NCBI RefSeq assembly: GCF_030066895.1
Contig: NZ_JASJAV010000002.1
Span: 1-64,000, forward strand
Direction: 5' to 3'
DNA length: 64,000 bases
Origin: Breoghania sp.
GTDB taxonomy: Bacteria; Pseudomonadota; Alphaproteobacteria; Rhizobiales; Stappiaceae
Part shown: in pieces, positions 55,288-64,000 of the stretch
How positions within the stretch are numbered: position 1 is the first letter of the stretch
Layout of the letters: each line of letters begins with the position of its first letter
The notes under the pieces: model-generated
Told to the model about the DNA's origin: nothing
Databases searched by the model: none
The model's input: only the letters and a program-made list of their open reading frames with translations
Position numbers and translations under genes: made by a program

Positions 55288-56391
55288 ATGTATGTCGCCG
55301 TCAAGGGTGGCGAGCGCGCCATCCGCAATGCCCACCGGTTGCTCGCCGACAAGCGCCGCGGCCCGCGCAATCTGCCCGACATCACGCTGGAACAGATCGC
55401 GACCCAACTAGCGCTCTCGGTCGACCGCATCATGTCGGAAGGCTCGCTTTATGATCGCGACCTTGCAGCGCTGGCCATGAAGCAGGCGCGCGGCGACCTC
55501 ATCGATGCGATCTTTCTGGTGCACGCCTATCGCACCATCACCCCGCGCTTCGGCTTCTCCGAGCCGCTCGATACATCGAAAATGCGGGTTGAACGCCGCG
55601 TCTCGGCAACCTTCAAGGATCTGCCCGGCGGCCAGCTTCTGGGGCCCACCTTCGACTACACCCATCGTCTGCTCGACCCGACCCTGGAAGGGGCCGAGAT
55701 CGACGAGGCCGCCCGCGCCGAGGTGACGGACGAAGATCGCCCCATGCCGCGCGTCACCGATCTTCTCGGCCACGAGGAACTGATCGAGGATGATGGCGAA
55801 GCGCAGGAGGGGGTCGAAATAGGCGACCTCACCCGCGAGCCGCTGTCTTTCCCGGCTGACCGCGATCTCAGGCTTCAGGCGCTTGCACGCGGCGATGAGG
55901 GGTTCCTCCTGGGGCTGGGGTACTCCACCCAGCGCGGTTATTCCCGCACCCATCCCTTTGTCGGCGAAATCCGCATTGGCACGGTGGATGTGGAGGTCGA
56001 AATTCCCGAGCTGGGCTTCACCGTTTCCATCGGCGAGATCCAGGTGACCGAGTGCCGGATGGTCACCCAGTTCAAGGGCTCGGCCAAGGCTCCGCCGCAA
56101 TTCACCCGCGGCTACGGCCTCGTCTTCGACCAGAGCGAGCGCAAGGCGATGGCCATGTCGCTGGTCGACCGGGCGCTCAGGGCGCGTGAATTCGGCGAGG
56201 ATGTCGTGGCGCCCGCCCAGGACGAGGAATTCGTGCTCTCGCATTCCGACAACGTGCAGTCCACCGGTTTCTTGGAGCACCTGAAACTCCCCCACTACGT
56301 CGACTTTCAGGCCGAACTCGACTTCGTGCGCCGCATGCGTCATGAATACGAGGACCGCGCGGCGCAAGAGAACAAGGAGGCCGCGGAATGA
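55288..56391 (+). CDS. phnI: C-P lyase nucleosidase subunit PhnI
   Basis: PhnI attaches the phosphonate to ribose at the 1-position of ATP, displacing adenine. MYVAVKGGERAIRNAHRLLA is the typical N-terminus; LPDITLEQIATQLALSVDRI, YHRLLDPTLEG-type TFDYTHRLLDPTLEG, GYGLVFDQSERKAMAMSLVD and VQSTGFLEHLKLPHYVDFQA follow. 367 residues and intact, in line with the family. The stop overlaps the phnJ ATG. Confidence 0.95.
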   Translation: MYVAVKGGERAIRNAHRLLADKRRGPRNLPDITLEQIATQLALSVDRIMSEGSLYDRDLAALAMKQARGDLIDAIFLVHAYRTITPRFGFSEPLDTSKMRVERRVSATFKDLPGGQLLGPTFDYTHRLLDPTLEGAEIDEAARAEVTDEDRPMPRVTDLLGHEELIEDDGEAQEGVEIGDLTREPLSFPADRDLRLQALARGDEGFLLGLGYSTQRGYSRTHPFVGEIRIGTVDVEVEIPELGFTVSIGEIQVTECRMVTQFKGSAKAPPQFTRGYGLVFDQSERKAMAMSLVDRALRAREFGEDVVAPAQDEEFVLSHSDNVQSTGFLEHLKLPHYVDFQAELDFVRRMRHEYEDRAAQENKEAAE

Positions 56392-57238
56392 AGGAAATCT
56401 CTGCAATCGACGCTCACGACGCCCCTCGCCTACAACTTCGCCTATCTGGATGAACAGACGAAGCGGATGATCCGCCGTGCGCTTTTGAAGGCGGTGGCGA
56501 TCCCCGGCTATCAGGTGCCCTTTGCCAACCGCGAAATGCCCATGCCGTATGGCTGGGGCACCGGCGGCGTGCAGGTCACGGCTTTGGTTCTGGGGCCGGA
56601 TGATACGCTCAAGGTCATCGATCAGGGTGCGGACGACACCACGAGCGCGGTCGCCATGCGCGGTTTCTTTGAAAAGACCGCCCGGGTTGCCACGATCACG
56701 GTGACGGAGGAGGCGACGGTCATCCAGACCCGCCACCGCATTCCCGAAACACCGCTGAACGCCAACCAGATCCTCGTCTATCAGATGCCGATCCCGGAGC
56801 CCTTGCGCTATCTGGAGCCGCGCGAGGGCGGAAACGCGCAAGATGCACGGGCTTGCCGAATACGGCCTCATCGCCACGACCTACGCCTATCCGGTGAACG
56901 TCAACGGCCGATACGTGATGGATCCTTCCCCGATCCCCAAATTCGACAATTCGAAGATGGACGATTGCGAGGCTCTGCAGCTTTTCGGGGCGGGGCGCGA
57001 AAAAAAGCGCATCTACGCCATCCCGCCGCACACCTCCGTCGTCAACCTCGATTTCGAGGACCATCCCTTCCGTATCCAGGAATTCGACCAGCCTTGTGCG
57101 CTGTGCGGTTCGCGCGGCGTCTATCTTCTGGACGAGGTCATTCTGGATGATGCGGGCGGACGCATGTTCGTCTGCTCCGACACCGACTATTGCGAGCGCC
57201 ACAGGCCGGAAGACGGATCGGCTCCCGTCGCCGGTTGA
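56388..57238 (+). pseudogene. phnJ: C-P lyase radical SAM subunit PhnJ, two frameshifts
   Basis: PhnJ cleaves the C-P bond by a 4Fe-4S/SAM radical mechanism. Starts MKEISAIDAHDAP; a shift near 56425 precedes AYNFAYLDEQTKRMIRRALL. One extra G near 56830 separates RYLEPRE from TRKMHGLAEYGLIATTYAYP. The iron-sulfur motif is complete: CALC near the C-terminus, then CSDTDYC 22 residues later. YGWGTGGVQVTALVLGPDD is conserved. With PhnGHI intact, this is the first break in the core complex. Confidence 0.92.
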
Positions 57239-57249
57239 GAGGACGATCA

Positions 57250-58063
57250 ATGAACGAACACGTTGAAATCCCGCCGGTAGCAGTCGAGTATCTGCCGCTT
57301 CTGCGCGCCTCCGGCCTGACCCGGTTTTATGGTGATCGCGTCGGTTGTCGCGATATCTCGCTGAGCCTGTGGCCTGGCGAAGTTCTGGCGATCGTCGGCG
57401 AGAGCGGGTCGGGCAAGACGACGCTGCTGAACTGTCTCGCCTCCCGCTTGACGCCGACGGCCGGTTGCGTCGAATAGCGGATGCGTGATGGCACGGTGCA
57501 CGATCTCTTCCGTATGAGCGAAACCGAGCGTCGCGTCCTGATGCGCACCGACTGGGGCTTCGTCCAGCAGAACCCGATCGACGGCCTGCGCATGTCGGTT
57601 TCCGCAGGTGCCAATGTGGGCGAGCGGCTGATGGCGGTCGGCGCGCGTCACTATGGCAAGATCCGCGGTGAGGCTTCGCACTGGCTGGAACGGGTGGAAA
57701 TCGCCACCGATTGCATCGACGACGATCCGCGCTCGTTCTCCGGCGGCATGCGCCAGCGCCTGCAGATCGCGCGCAATCTGGTCACGAACCCGCGCCTCGT
57801 CTTCATGGATGAGCCGACCGGCGGGCTTGATGTCTCCGTTCAGGCCCGGTTGCTCGATCTGATCCGCCAGCTCGTCACCGATCTCGGCCTTGCGGTGGTT
57901 CTTGTTGCCCACGATCTCGCCGTTGCTCGGCTTCTCTCCCATCGCATGATGGTGATGAAGGGCGGCACGATCATCGAGGAAGGGCTCACCGATCGCATCC
58001 TGGACGATCCGCGCGAGCCTTATACGCAGCTTCTCGTCTCCTCCATCCTGCAGGTAGGTGTAG
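57250..58063 (+). pseudogene. phnK: Phosphonate C-P lyase ATP-binding protein PhnK, in-frame stop and lost terminator codon
   Basis: ABC-type ATPase that docks on the C-P lyase core. Starts [20 protein letters not shown]; Walker [16 protein letters not shown] near residue 40, Q-loop GFVQQNP, signature FSGGMRQRLQIARNL, Walker B RLVFMDEPTGGLDVSVQARL, and VLVAHDLAVARLLS. TAG at 57475 replaces Tyr in GCVE*RMRDG. The C-terminus SSILQV should be followed by TAG, but a 4-bp AGGT duplication at 58052-58059 reads GVA instead and runs in frame into phnL. Confidence 0.92.
58052..58059. repeat. AGGT tandem duplication that removes the phnK stop
   Basis: The sequence is CAGGTAGGTGTAGCCATG. Deleting one AGGT gives CAG-GTG-TAG, the expected phnK ending, two bases before the phnL ATG. 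The 4-base insertion hides the stop and fuses phnK to phnL. Confidence 0.75.
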
Positions 58064-58065
58064 CC

Positions 58066-58776
58066 ATGCCCGCCCGTCTCATTCTCACCGATGTCGGCAA
58101 GAGCTTCCTCATGCACTTGCGCGGCTGGATCACCATTCCCGTCGTCTCCGGCGTTTCCTTCTCGCTCGATGCGGGCGAATGCGTCGTCCTCGGCGGCCCC
58201 TCGGGGATCGGCAAGAGCTCGATCCTGAAGATGATCTACGGCAATTACGGCGTGAAAGCTGGCCAGATCATCTGCGCCTGCGAAAGCGGCAAGATCATCG
58301 ATCTCGCGTCGGTCGATGCTCGCACGGTCCATGCGCTTCGGCGCCGGACCATCGGCTATGTCAGCCAGTTCCTACGGGTTGTGCCGCGCGTCTCCGCGCT
58401 CGATGTGATCGCGGAATCGCTCGCAGCCCAAGGCGAAAGCCACGAGGTGGCGCGCGACAAGGCGGTTGAACTGCTCTCCCGCCTCAATCTGCCGGAGGCC
58501 CTGTGGGATCTGCCGCCCGCGACCTTTTCCGGTGGCGAGCAGCAGCGGGTGAACATCGCGCGCGGCTTCATCACCGATCACGCCATCCTGCTGCTCGATG
58601 AGCCGACCGCCTCACTCGATGCGCAGAACCGGGCCGTCGTCATCGATCTCATTGCGGAGAAGAAAGCGGCGGGCGTCGCCATGCTCGGCATCTTCCACGA
58701 CAAGGACGTGCGCGAAATCGTGGCCGATCGGGTGATCGACGTCGCGGCCTTCTACCGGCGGAGCGATGCGACATGA
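58066..58776 (+). CDS. phnL: Phosphonate C-P lyase ATP-binding protein PhnL
   Basis: Second C-P lyase ATPase, 236 residues. [20 protein letters not shown] is the typical start. Walker [20 protein letters not shown] near residue 42 (family usually GAGKSS), Q-loop [18 protein letters not shown], signature [15 protein letters not shown], Walker [18 protein letters not shown], and [15 protein letters not shown]. Intact from its own start, although the upstream phnK frame reads into it. The stop overlaps the next gene by ATGA. Confidence 0.92.
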   Translation: MPARLILTDVGKSFLMHLRGWITIPVVSGVSFSLDAGECVVLGGPSGIGKSSILKMIYGNYGVKAGQIICACESGKIIDLASVDARTVHALRRRTIGYVSQFLRVVPRVSALDVIAESLAAQGESHEVARDKAVELLSRLNLPEALWDLPPATFSGGEQQRVNIARGFITDHAILLLDEPTASLDAQNRAVVIDLIAEKKAAGVAMLGIFHDKDVREIVADRVIDVAAFYRRSDAT

Positions 58777-59390
58777 CCAAGCTTTCCGAAACCCCACGCG
58801 TCGACGAGAGCGCTGAAATCGTCGCCTCCACGCTCGGCCGCTACACGGAGATCGGCAAACGGTGCCAGATCACCGAAAGCACGGTCGGCGGCTACTCCTA
58901 TCTCACCCAGGATTGCGAGGTCTGGGCAAGCGATATCGGCAAGTTCGCGAATATCGCCAGCCATGTCCGCCTGAACGCGACCAATCACCCGATGGAACGC
59001 GCAACGCTCCATCACTTCACCTATCGCACGGGCGACTATTTCGAGGACGCCGAACATGGGGCGGACTTTTTCGATCGCCGTCGCGCCAACCGGGTGACGA
59101 TCGGCCACGACACCTGGATCGGACACGGAGTGACCATCCTGCCCGGCATCACGGTCGGCAACGGGGCGGTGGTTGCCGCCGCCGCCGTCGTGACGCGGGA
59201 CGTATAGCCCTACACCATCGTCGGCGGTATCGCCGCCAAGCCGATCCGGCGCCGCTTCCCGGTCGAGATCGCAGATCGGCTGGAGGCTCTCGCGTGGTGG
59301 GATTGGACGCATGAGGCTTTGCGCGCCGCGCTCGATGATTTCCATCATCTCGACATAGAAGCCTTCCTGACGCGCCATGAGGCTAAATAA
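58773..59390 (+). pseudogene. Phosphonate-metabolism hexapeptide-repeat transferase, one in-frame stop
   Basis: Left-handed beta-helix acyltransferase-like protein that commonly sits in alphaproteobacterial phn operons. Hexapeptide-type turns: [60 protein letters not shown], and [23 protein letters not shown] at 59205 interrupts VVTRDV*PYTIVGGIAAKPI, where many relatives have Glu or Ala. The C-terminal helix (EALAWWDWTHEALRAAL) is clean. The substrate in phosphonate metabolism is not defined. Confidence 0.85.
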
Positions 59391-59509
59391 CGCAAGAACA
59401 CGCAAACACTGCGTGTCTTTGTATTAAAGTTGTCGGTGAATTCGTAGAAAAGCGCTGTAAAGTCAGGCTGAAAAATAAAATAAAACAAAGCCATCTATAC
59501 GTTTTTCAA

Positions 59510-59527
59510 CAGTCACTCAACTGTCAA
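59510..59527 (+). promoter_or_regulatory. Candidate Pho box upstream of phnC
   Basis: CAGTCAC-TCAA-CTGTCAA: two 7-base direct repeats separated by four bases, matching the CTGTCAT repeat layout of PhoB binding sites at 5/7 and 6/7. It lies about 40 bases before the phnC start in an A+T-rich spacer. It suggests separate phosphate-starvation control of phnCDE. Confidence 0.65.
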
Positions 59528-59567
59528 AAAAGTGAGACACAGTTGAAACAGATCCGCGGTACCCACA

Positions 59568-60437
59568 GTGAGCAAAACACGGGATGCTCATATGGTTGCC
59601 GTATCGATCGACGGACTGACGAAAACCTTCGGCCGCAAGCGGGCCCTTGACGGGGTCAGCGTTGAAATCCCCGAAGGGGAAATGGTGGCGCTCATCGGGG
59701 CGTCGGGGTTGAGCAAGTCGACCCTCATTCGCCACATCGCCGGTCTGGAACGCGGGGATGCGGGACGGATCGTCATTGAAGGCGCGGAAATCCAGTCGGG
59801 CGGCAGGCTGTCTGCCAATGCGCGCAACATGCGCCGGTCGATCGGCGTCATCTTCCAGCAGTTCAATCTGGTCTCGCGGCTGCCCATCCTCACCAATGTC
59901 CTGATCGGGTTTCTGGGCCAGATCGGCCGGGCGCGCGGCACGTTCGGTTTCTTTTCTAAGGACGAGAAGCTCACCGCCATGCGCGCGCTTCACCGGGTCG
60001 GCATTTCCGAACAGGCCCGTCAGCGCGCCTCCACCTTGTCCGGCGGTCAGCAGTAACGCGCGGCGATCGCCCGCGCCCTTGTCCAGGGCGCACGGCTGAT
60101 GCTGGCCGATGAGCCCATTGCCTCGCTCGATCCCGCCTCCGCCCGTCGCGTGATGGAGATCTTGGGCGACATCAACAAGGAAGATGAGATGACGGTCGTC
60201 GTCTCGCTCCACCGGGTCGAATACGCGCGCCGCTATTGCCCGCACACCATCGCCATGAAGGACGGCGCGATCGTCTATGACGGCCCGTTCATGGCCCTCG
60301 TTACCGATTTCTTGAAGAAACTCTACGGCGAAACCTCCGAAGAGCTGATCCTGCCGGATGCCCCGGTTACCGAGCAGCCCATCGAGCGCCCCGTCGTGGC
60401 CATCGCATCCGGCGCACTGGCGCTGGTAACCGCCTGA
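59568..60437 (+). pseudogene. phnC: Phosphonate ABC transporter ATP-binding protein PhnC, in-frame stop and mutated Walker A
   Basis: ATPase of the phosphonate importer, about 289 codons. Start is the GTG at 59568, or the ATG at 59592 (MVAVSIDGLTKTFGRKRALD). Walker A reads GASGLSKST where GxSGSGKST is required: TTG for TCG and AGC for GGC, both C:G-to-T:A changes, and the second removes the essential P-loop glycine. TAA at 60054 follows STLSGGQQ, where the signature continues QRAAIARAL. Walker B is [20 protein letters not shown]. Even without the stop the protein should not hydrolyse ATP normally. Confidence 0.92.
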
Positions 60438-60509
60438 CCGGAAAGGCTGGGTTTGAACGCCCCAACCCCCAAACGTCCAAATGCCAAACGTCCAAACGGA
60501 GGACACAGC

Positions 60510-61513
60510 ATGAACGCCTTCTTGAAGGTTACCGCAGCGGCGGCGCTTGCTCTTTCCCTCGGCACGGCCGCCCACGCGGAAACGACCGAGATCAACTTCG
60601 GCATCATCTCCACCGAATCCCAGCAGAACCTGAAGCGCAGAACCTGAAGCCGCAGTGGGACCCGTTCCTTGAGGCGATGGAGAAGGAGACGGGCCTGAAG
60701 ATCAACGCCTTCTTCGCTTCCGACTATGCGGGCGTCATCGAAGGCATGCGCTTCGGCAAGGTCGATGCCGCCTGGTTCGGCAACAAGTCCGCCATGGAAG
60801 CCGTTGACCGCTCCGGCGGTGAGGTCTTCGCCCAGACCGTCGGCGTGTCCGGCAACCCGGGCTACTGGTCGCTGCTGCTGGCCCACAAGGACAACTCGCT
60901 CGACGACGTTTTGAAGTGCGACGGGTCCCTGAACTTCGGTATCGGCGATCCGAACTCCACCTCCGGCTTCCTGGTCCCGACCACCTTAATCTTTACCAAG
61001 AACGGCATCGATCCGAAGAAGTGCTTCAAGACCGTGCGTAACGCCAACCACGAAACCGACGCTCTCGCCGTCGCCAACGGTCAGGTCGATGTTGCGGCCA
61101 ACAACACCGAGAACCTGGCCCGTATCGAGAAGAGCAACCCGGAAGCTTTCAAGAACATCAAGGTGATCTGGAAATTGCCGCTGATCCCGGCCGATCCGAT
61201 CGTCTGGAAGTCCGATCTCGACCATGCCACCAAGGACAAGCTCTACACGTTCTTCATGTCCTACGGCCGTTTCGGCACGCCGGAAGAGGTTGCCGTGGCC
61301 CGCAAGGTTCTGGCCGATCTCGCCTGGGCGCCCTTCAAGCCCTCGTCGGATGCCCAGCTCTACCCGATCCGCGTGATGGCGATCACCAAGGACATGTTCA
61401 AGATCGAGGTCGACGACAAGTACTCGGCCGACGAGAAGGCCGCCAAGCTCAAGGAACTGAGCGAGGAAAAGGCCAAGTACGAGAAGCTGATGGAGACGGT
61501 TCCGCAGGTCTGA
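60510..61513 (+). pseudogene. phnD: Phosphonate ABC transporter substrate-binding protein PhnD, 14-bp duplication frameshift
   Basis: Starts MNAFLKVTAAAALALSLGTA at 60510 behind ACGGAGGA, with a cleavable signal peptide. INFGIISTESQQNLK is interrupted by a perfect 14-bp tandem duplication at 60623-60650; removing one copy gives PQWDPFLEAMEKETGLKINA. Remaining motifs are clean: FFASDYAGVIEGMRFGKVDA, WFGNKSAMEAVDRSGGEVFA, SLNFGIGDPNSTSGFLVPTT and NGQVDVAANNTENLAR. One lesion only. Followed by a terminator before phnE. Confidence 0.94.
60623..60650. repeat. Perfect 14-bp tandem duplication inside phnD
   Basis: GCAGAACCTGAAGC occurs twice head to tail. One copy removed restores the PhnD frame exactly. 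Confidence 0.95.
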
Positions 61514-61542
61514 TCCTGCCGGCAACCCGGCTTTCCTCGGAC

Positions 61543-61570
61543 GGCGGCGCGTTCAAGCGCCGCCGTTTTC
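61543..61570 (+). terminator. Terminator/attenuator between phnD and phnE
   Basis: Perfect 9-bp stem CGGCGGCGC / GCGCCGCCG, loop GTTCAA, then TTTT, 30 bases after the phnD stop. Its place inside the transport operon suggests partial termination, giving more binding protein than permease. Confidence 0.85.
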
Positions 61571-61673
61571 GGGCGAAGCGCGGTGGTGTGGTTCCCCCTT
61601 CAAAACCGGCCACACTTCTACGCCGCGTCACAAACAAGATCAAATTGACAGACCGCAAACTCCGGAAAACCCC

Positions 61674-62543
61674 ATGACGACATCGCCCGCCGCGCCATCG
61701 CCAGAAACAATCGCTTTGCCGCCTAAAGATCTCTCGCACACGCTCTATGGCTATGTGGTCTGGGGCGGGCTGGCGATTGCCCTGCTGTGGAGCTGGGCCC
61801 CGGCGGAGATGGATCGGATCACCTATCTCTTCACCGACGGCTCCAACATGGCGGAGTACGCCTCCGGCTTTCTCCATCCGAATTTCCACGAGTGGAACTA
61901 TTACGTGGAGGCGATGGTCCTGACGGTGCAGATCGCGTTGTGGGGGACGGTTCTGGCCATCGTCTTCGGTATTTCCTTCGCCATCCTCTCCTCGTCCAAT
62001 GTCGCGTCTGTGTGGATCGTTCAGCCAGTGCGCCGACTGATGGATGCCTGCCGCGCCATCAACGAACTGGTCTTCGCTGTGCTCTTCGTGGTGGCCGTCG
62101 GACTGGGCCCCTTTGCCGGCGTCATGGCCCTGTTCGTCCATAATCTCGGCATCATCAATCTCGGCATCATCGCCAAGCTCTTTTCGGAAGCTGTGGAGGC
62201 GACCGATCCCTATCCGGTGGGAGGCATCCGCGCGACGGGGACCTCCAAGCTTCATGAGATCATCTACGGCATTATCCCGCAGGTCGCGCCCTTGTGGATC
62301 TCCTTCTCGCTCTATCGCTTCGAGATGAACGTGCGCTCCGCTACCGTTCTGGGGGTCGTGGGTGCCGGCGGTATCGGGCAGATCCTGTTTGAATCGATCT
62401 GCGGCTTCTATTACGCGGAGACCGCAGCGATCCTGATCATCGTCGTCATCACCGTTACCGTCGTCGACCTGCTGTCGCAGCAACTGCGCAAGCTGGCGAT
62501 CCGAATGCGCAACGTCTGCGAATGCAACAGCCGCTTGCATTAG
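61674..62543 (+). CDS. phnE: Phosphonate ABC transporter permease PhnE
   Basis: Intact 289-residue inner-membrane permease. Membrane helices include GGLAIALLWSW, MVLTVQIALWGTVLAIVFGI, and AAILIIVVITVTVVDLLSQQ. The EAA loop that contacts PhnC reads KLFSEAVEATDPYPVGGIRA, then IIYGIIPQVAPLWISFSLYR. Many Rhizobiales have two phnE genes followed by phnM and phnN; only one is seen here and the next gene is unrelated. The last residues (NVCECNSRLH) do not look like a normal PhnE end. Confidence 0.92.
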   Translation: MTTSPAAPSPETIALPPKDLSHTLYGYVVWGGLAIALLWSWAPAEMDRITYLFTDGSNMAEYASGFLHPNFHEWNYYVEAMVLTVQIALWGTVLAIVFGISFAILSSSNVASVWIVQPVRRLMDACRAINELVFAVLFVVAVGLGPFAGVMALFVHNLGIINLGIIAKLFSEAVEATDPYPVGGIRATGTSKLHEIIYGIIPQVAPLWISFSLYRFEMNVRSATVLGVVGAGGIGQILFESICGFYYAETAAILIIVVITVTVVDLLSQQLRKLAIRMRNVCECNSRLH

Positions 62544-62608
62544 TAAAATTACTAGTTTGATAACGGCCGATCCTGATACTGACCGTCAAACTACGGAGGG
62601 GATTGACG

Positions 62609-63554
62609 GTGACGCATCACATCGCCCAGCATGTAGATGGGCGTGTCGCACTGTCCGTCGTGGCACCCTGTTTCAACGAAATCGATTGCATCGCGGCATT
62701 CCACGAACGGGTGGGCGCGGCCTGCTGTGAGGTTGTGGGCAACGATTACGAGGTCGTGCTGGTCAACGACGGATCAAGCGATGGAACCTGCGAGGCCATT
62801 GCTGGCCTTGCTGCTTCCGACCCTCATGTCATCGGCGTCGATCTTGCCCGCAATTACGGCCACCAGATCGCGCTCAGCGCCGGTCTGGAAATCTGTCGCG
62901 GCGACCGGATTCTCATTCTCGATGCCGACCTTCAGGATCCTCCGGAACTTCTCGGCGAGCTGTCTGCGAAGATGGACGAAGGGATTGACGTCGTATACGC
63001 GCAACGTCGCGTCCGGGCGGGCAAGGGGTGGTTCAAGGTCAAGAGTGCGGCCGCCTTCTACTCCCTGTTGAACAAGCTGTCGGATGTCAAGATCGCGTCC
63101 GATATCGGCAATTTCAGGCTGATGAGCCGGCGCGCGCTCGACCATCTCAATGCCATGCCCGAGCGCTACCGCTTCATCCGCGGCATGGTGAGCTGGATCG
63201 GTCTGCGCCAGGCGGCGGTTGCCTATGATCGCGACGCCAGGTTTGCTGGCGAGACCCATTATCCGCTTCGCAAGATGATCCTTCTGGCGGGTCAGTGCGA
63301 TCACCAGTTTCTCCATCGTGCCGCTGCGCTTTGCTTCCCTTCTGGGTTTTGCGTTCGGGCTGTTCGGTGTCCTGATGCTCGCCTACACGCTCGTGGCGTG
63401 GGTCTTCGGTGCCGTCGTGCCAGGCTGGACGAGCCTTGCTGCGCTCATCCTTGTAATCGGCAGCGTCCAGCTCTTAGTGCTCGGCATCTTCGGGGAATAT
63501 CTCGGCCGCATGTACATGGAAACGAAACGGCGGCCGCTTTTCATCGTAAATTAG
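62609..63554 (+). pseudogene. Family 2 glycosyltransferase, polyprenyl-phosphate sugar synthase type, one frameshift
   Basis: DPM1/GtrB-like GT2 enzyme that would load a sugar onto a polyprenyl-phosphate carrier. Motifs: LSVVAPCFNEIDCIAAFHER, VVLVNDGSSDGTCEAI, ARNYGHQIALSAGL and ILDADLQDPPELL (metal-binding DxD). Two C-terminal helices follow a one-base insertion near 63285 (FASLLGFAFGLFGVLMLAYT and AALILVIGSVQLLVLGIFGE), ending FGEYLGRMYMETKRRPLFIV. The start is probably the GTG at 62609, eight bases after GGAGG; a TTG at 62603 is too close to it. Unrelated to phosphonate metabolism. Confidence 0.87.
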
Positions 63555-63675
63555 ATCATGGCCGAGGCCTGCGGTCGTGCAAGGCGCAATGAGGGGAGCG
63601 ACGAGACGGGCGATTGTCCCGAGGTAACCGGGCCGGCCGTGCACCGGCTTCGCGAAAAGCTGGAGGTAGCTGTCA

Positions 63676-64000
63676 ATGCTTGAGGCTGAATTCGACAGGT
63701 TTGCCGCCGAATATCACGACCAGCACGCCCGCAGCATCCGGTTGAGCGGCGAGGATCTGGATTACTTTGCCCGTTACAAGATCGATGACATTGTTCGTGC
63801 GCTCGAAGGCAGCGCGACGCCGCCGCGCCGCGTGCTCGATTTCGGCGCAGGCGTGGGCAACTCTCTGCCGCATGCCCACCGCGCCTTTCCGGATGCTGAG
63901 ATCATGTTGCTGGATCCATCCGCTCGCTCGCTGGAGATCGCCGGTCAGCGCTTTCCCGGGGCCGCCACCTTGCGTGCTTTTGACGGCCTGAAAATCCCCA
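63676..64000 (+). CDS. Class I SAM-dependent methyltransferase, 5' part only
   Basis: ATG at 63676 behind GGAGG gives MLEAEFDRFAAEYHDQHARS. The SAM-binding motif I is RVLDFGAGVGNSLPHAHRAF, followed by the acidic loop EIMLLDPSARSLEIAGQRFP. The frame is open to the window edge (108 codons). It lies 121 bases after the glycosyltransferase and may belong with it to a surface-glycan locus. Confidence 0.8.
   Translation, partial: MLEAEFDRFAAEYHDQHARSIRLSGEDLDYFARYKIDDIVRALEGSATPPRRVLDFGAGVGNSLPHAHRAFPDAEIMLLDPSARSLEIAGQRFPGAATLRAFDGLKIP

Noticed and set aside
55408-56877. 489-codon minus-strand open frame across phnI-phnJ
   Set aside because: Shadow of phnI and phnJ, both confirmed by strong family motifs on the plus strand.

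Overview
The window is GC-rich chromosomal DNA from an alphaproteobacterium, most likely of the order Hyphomicrobiales (Rhizobiales). The argB - engB/yihA - yidC - rnpA - rpmH order is typical of that class. Other genes that fit it are a form II aerobic CO dehydrogenase-type cluster, an alphaproteobacterial PutA with a divergent Lrp-type regulator, a glk-mgsA-DUF1194 block and a C-P lyase phn operon. A Stappiaceae-like lineage is a guess only.

Layout, left to right: (1) a 17-copy TGATCCG heptamer array, then coxG-coxS-coxL-coxM; (2) three methyl-accepting chemotaxis receptors on the minus strand (4.8-11.2 kb), each with a different sensor type; (3) an SDR oxidoreductase, the bfd-bfr iron-storage pair and a YnjBCD-like ABC importer; (4) a putR/putA proline catabolism pair; (5) a small hypothetical protein, hrpB, glk, mgsA and two DUF1194 proteins; (6) a 15-kb nucleoside uptake and salvage operon (28-43 kb): regulator, two BmpA-type binding proteins, ABC ATPase and two permeases, cdd, punA, deoC, deoA, deoB, a phytanoyl-CoA-dioxygenase-like protein, add, a URC4/DUF1688 protein and upp; (7) the argB-engB-yidC-rnpA-rpmH housekeeping block (43.9-48.4 kb); (8) a TVP38-type membrane protein, a MerA-like flavoprotein, a histidine kinase and tRNA-Arg(ACG); (9) phnF divergent from phnGHIJKL, a hexapeptide transferase and phnCDE; (10) a family 2 glycosyltransferase and the start of a methyltransferase.

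The dominant property is damage. Most genes carry frameshifts, in-frame stops, internal deletions or changed catalytic residues. I count more than 50 lesions, yet nearly every gene is recognisable along its whole length. Most premature stops sit where CAG, CAA or TGG is expected, so a single C:G to T:A transition explains them. Several frameshifts are perfect tandem duplications (4, 11, 14, 22 and 28 bp). Two genes have lost about 80-100 codons internally. The housekeeping block is intact apart from the rpmH tail, and phnF-phnI are intact. This fits a genome in an early stage of decay, with purifying selection still visible on essential genes. A poorly polished assembly could explain many of the single-base indels, but it does not easily explain the duplications, deletions and active-site substitutions. 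Broken genes are listed as pseudogenes with the reading that would restore them; lesion positions marked 'about' are good to roughly 10-20 bases.
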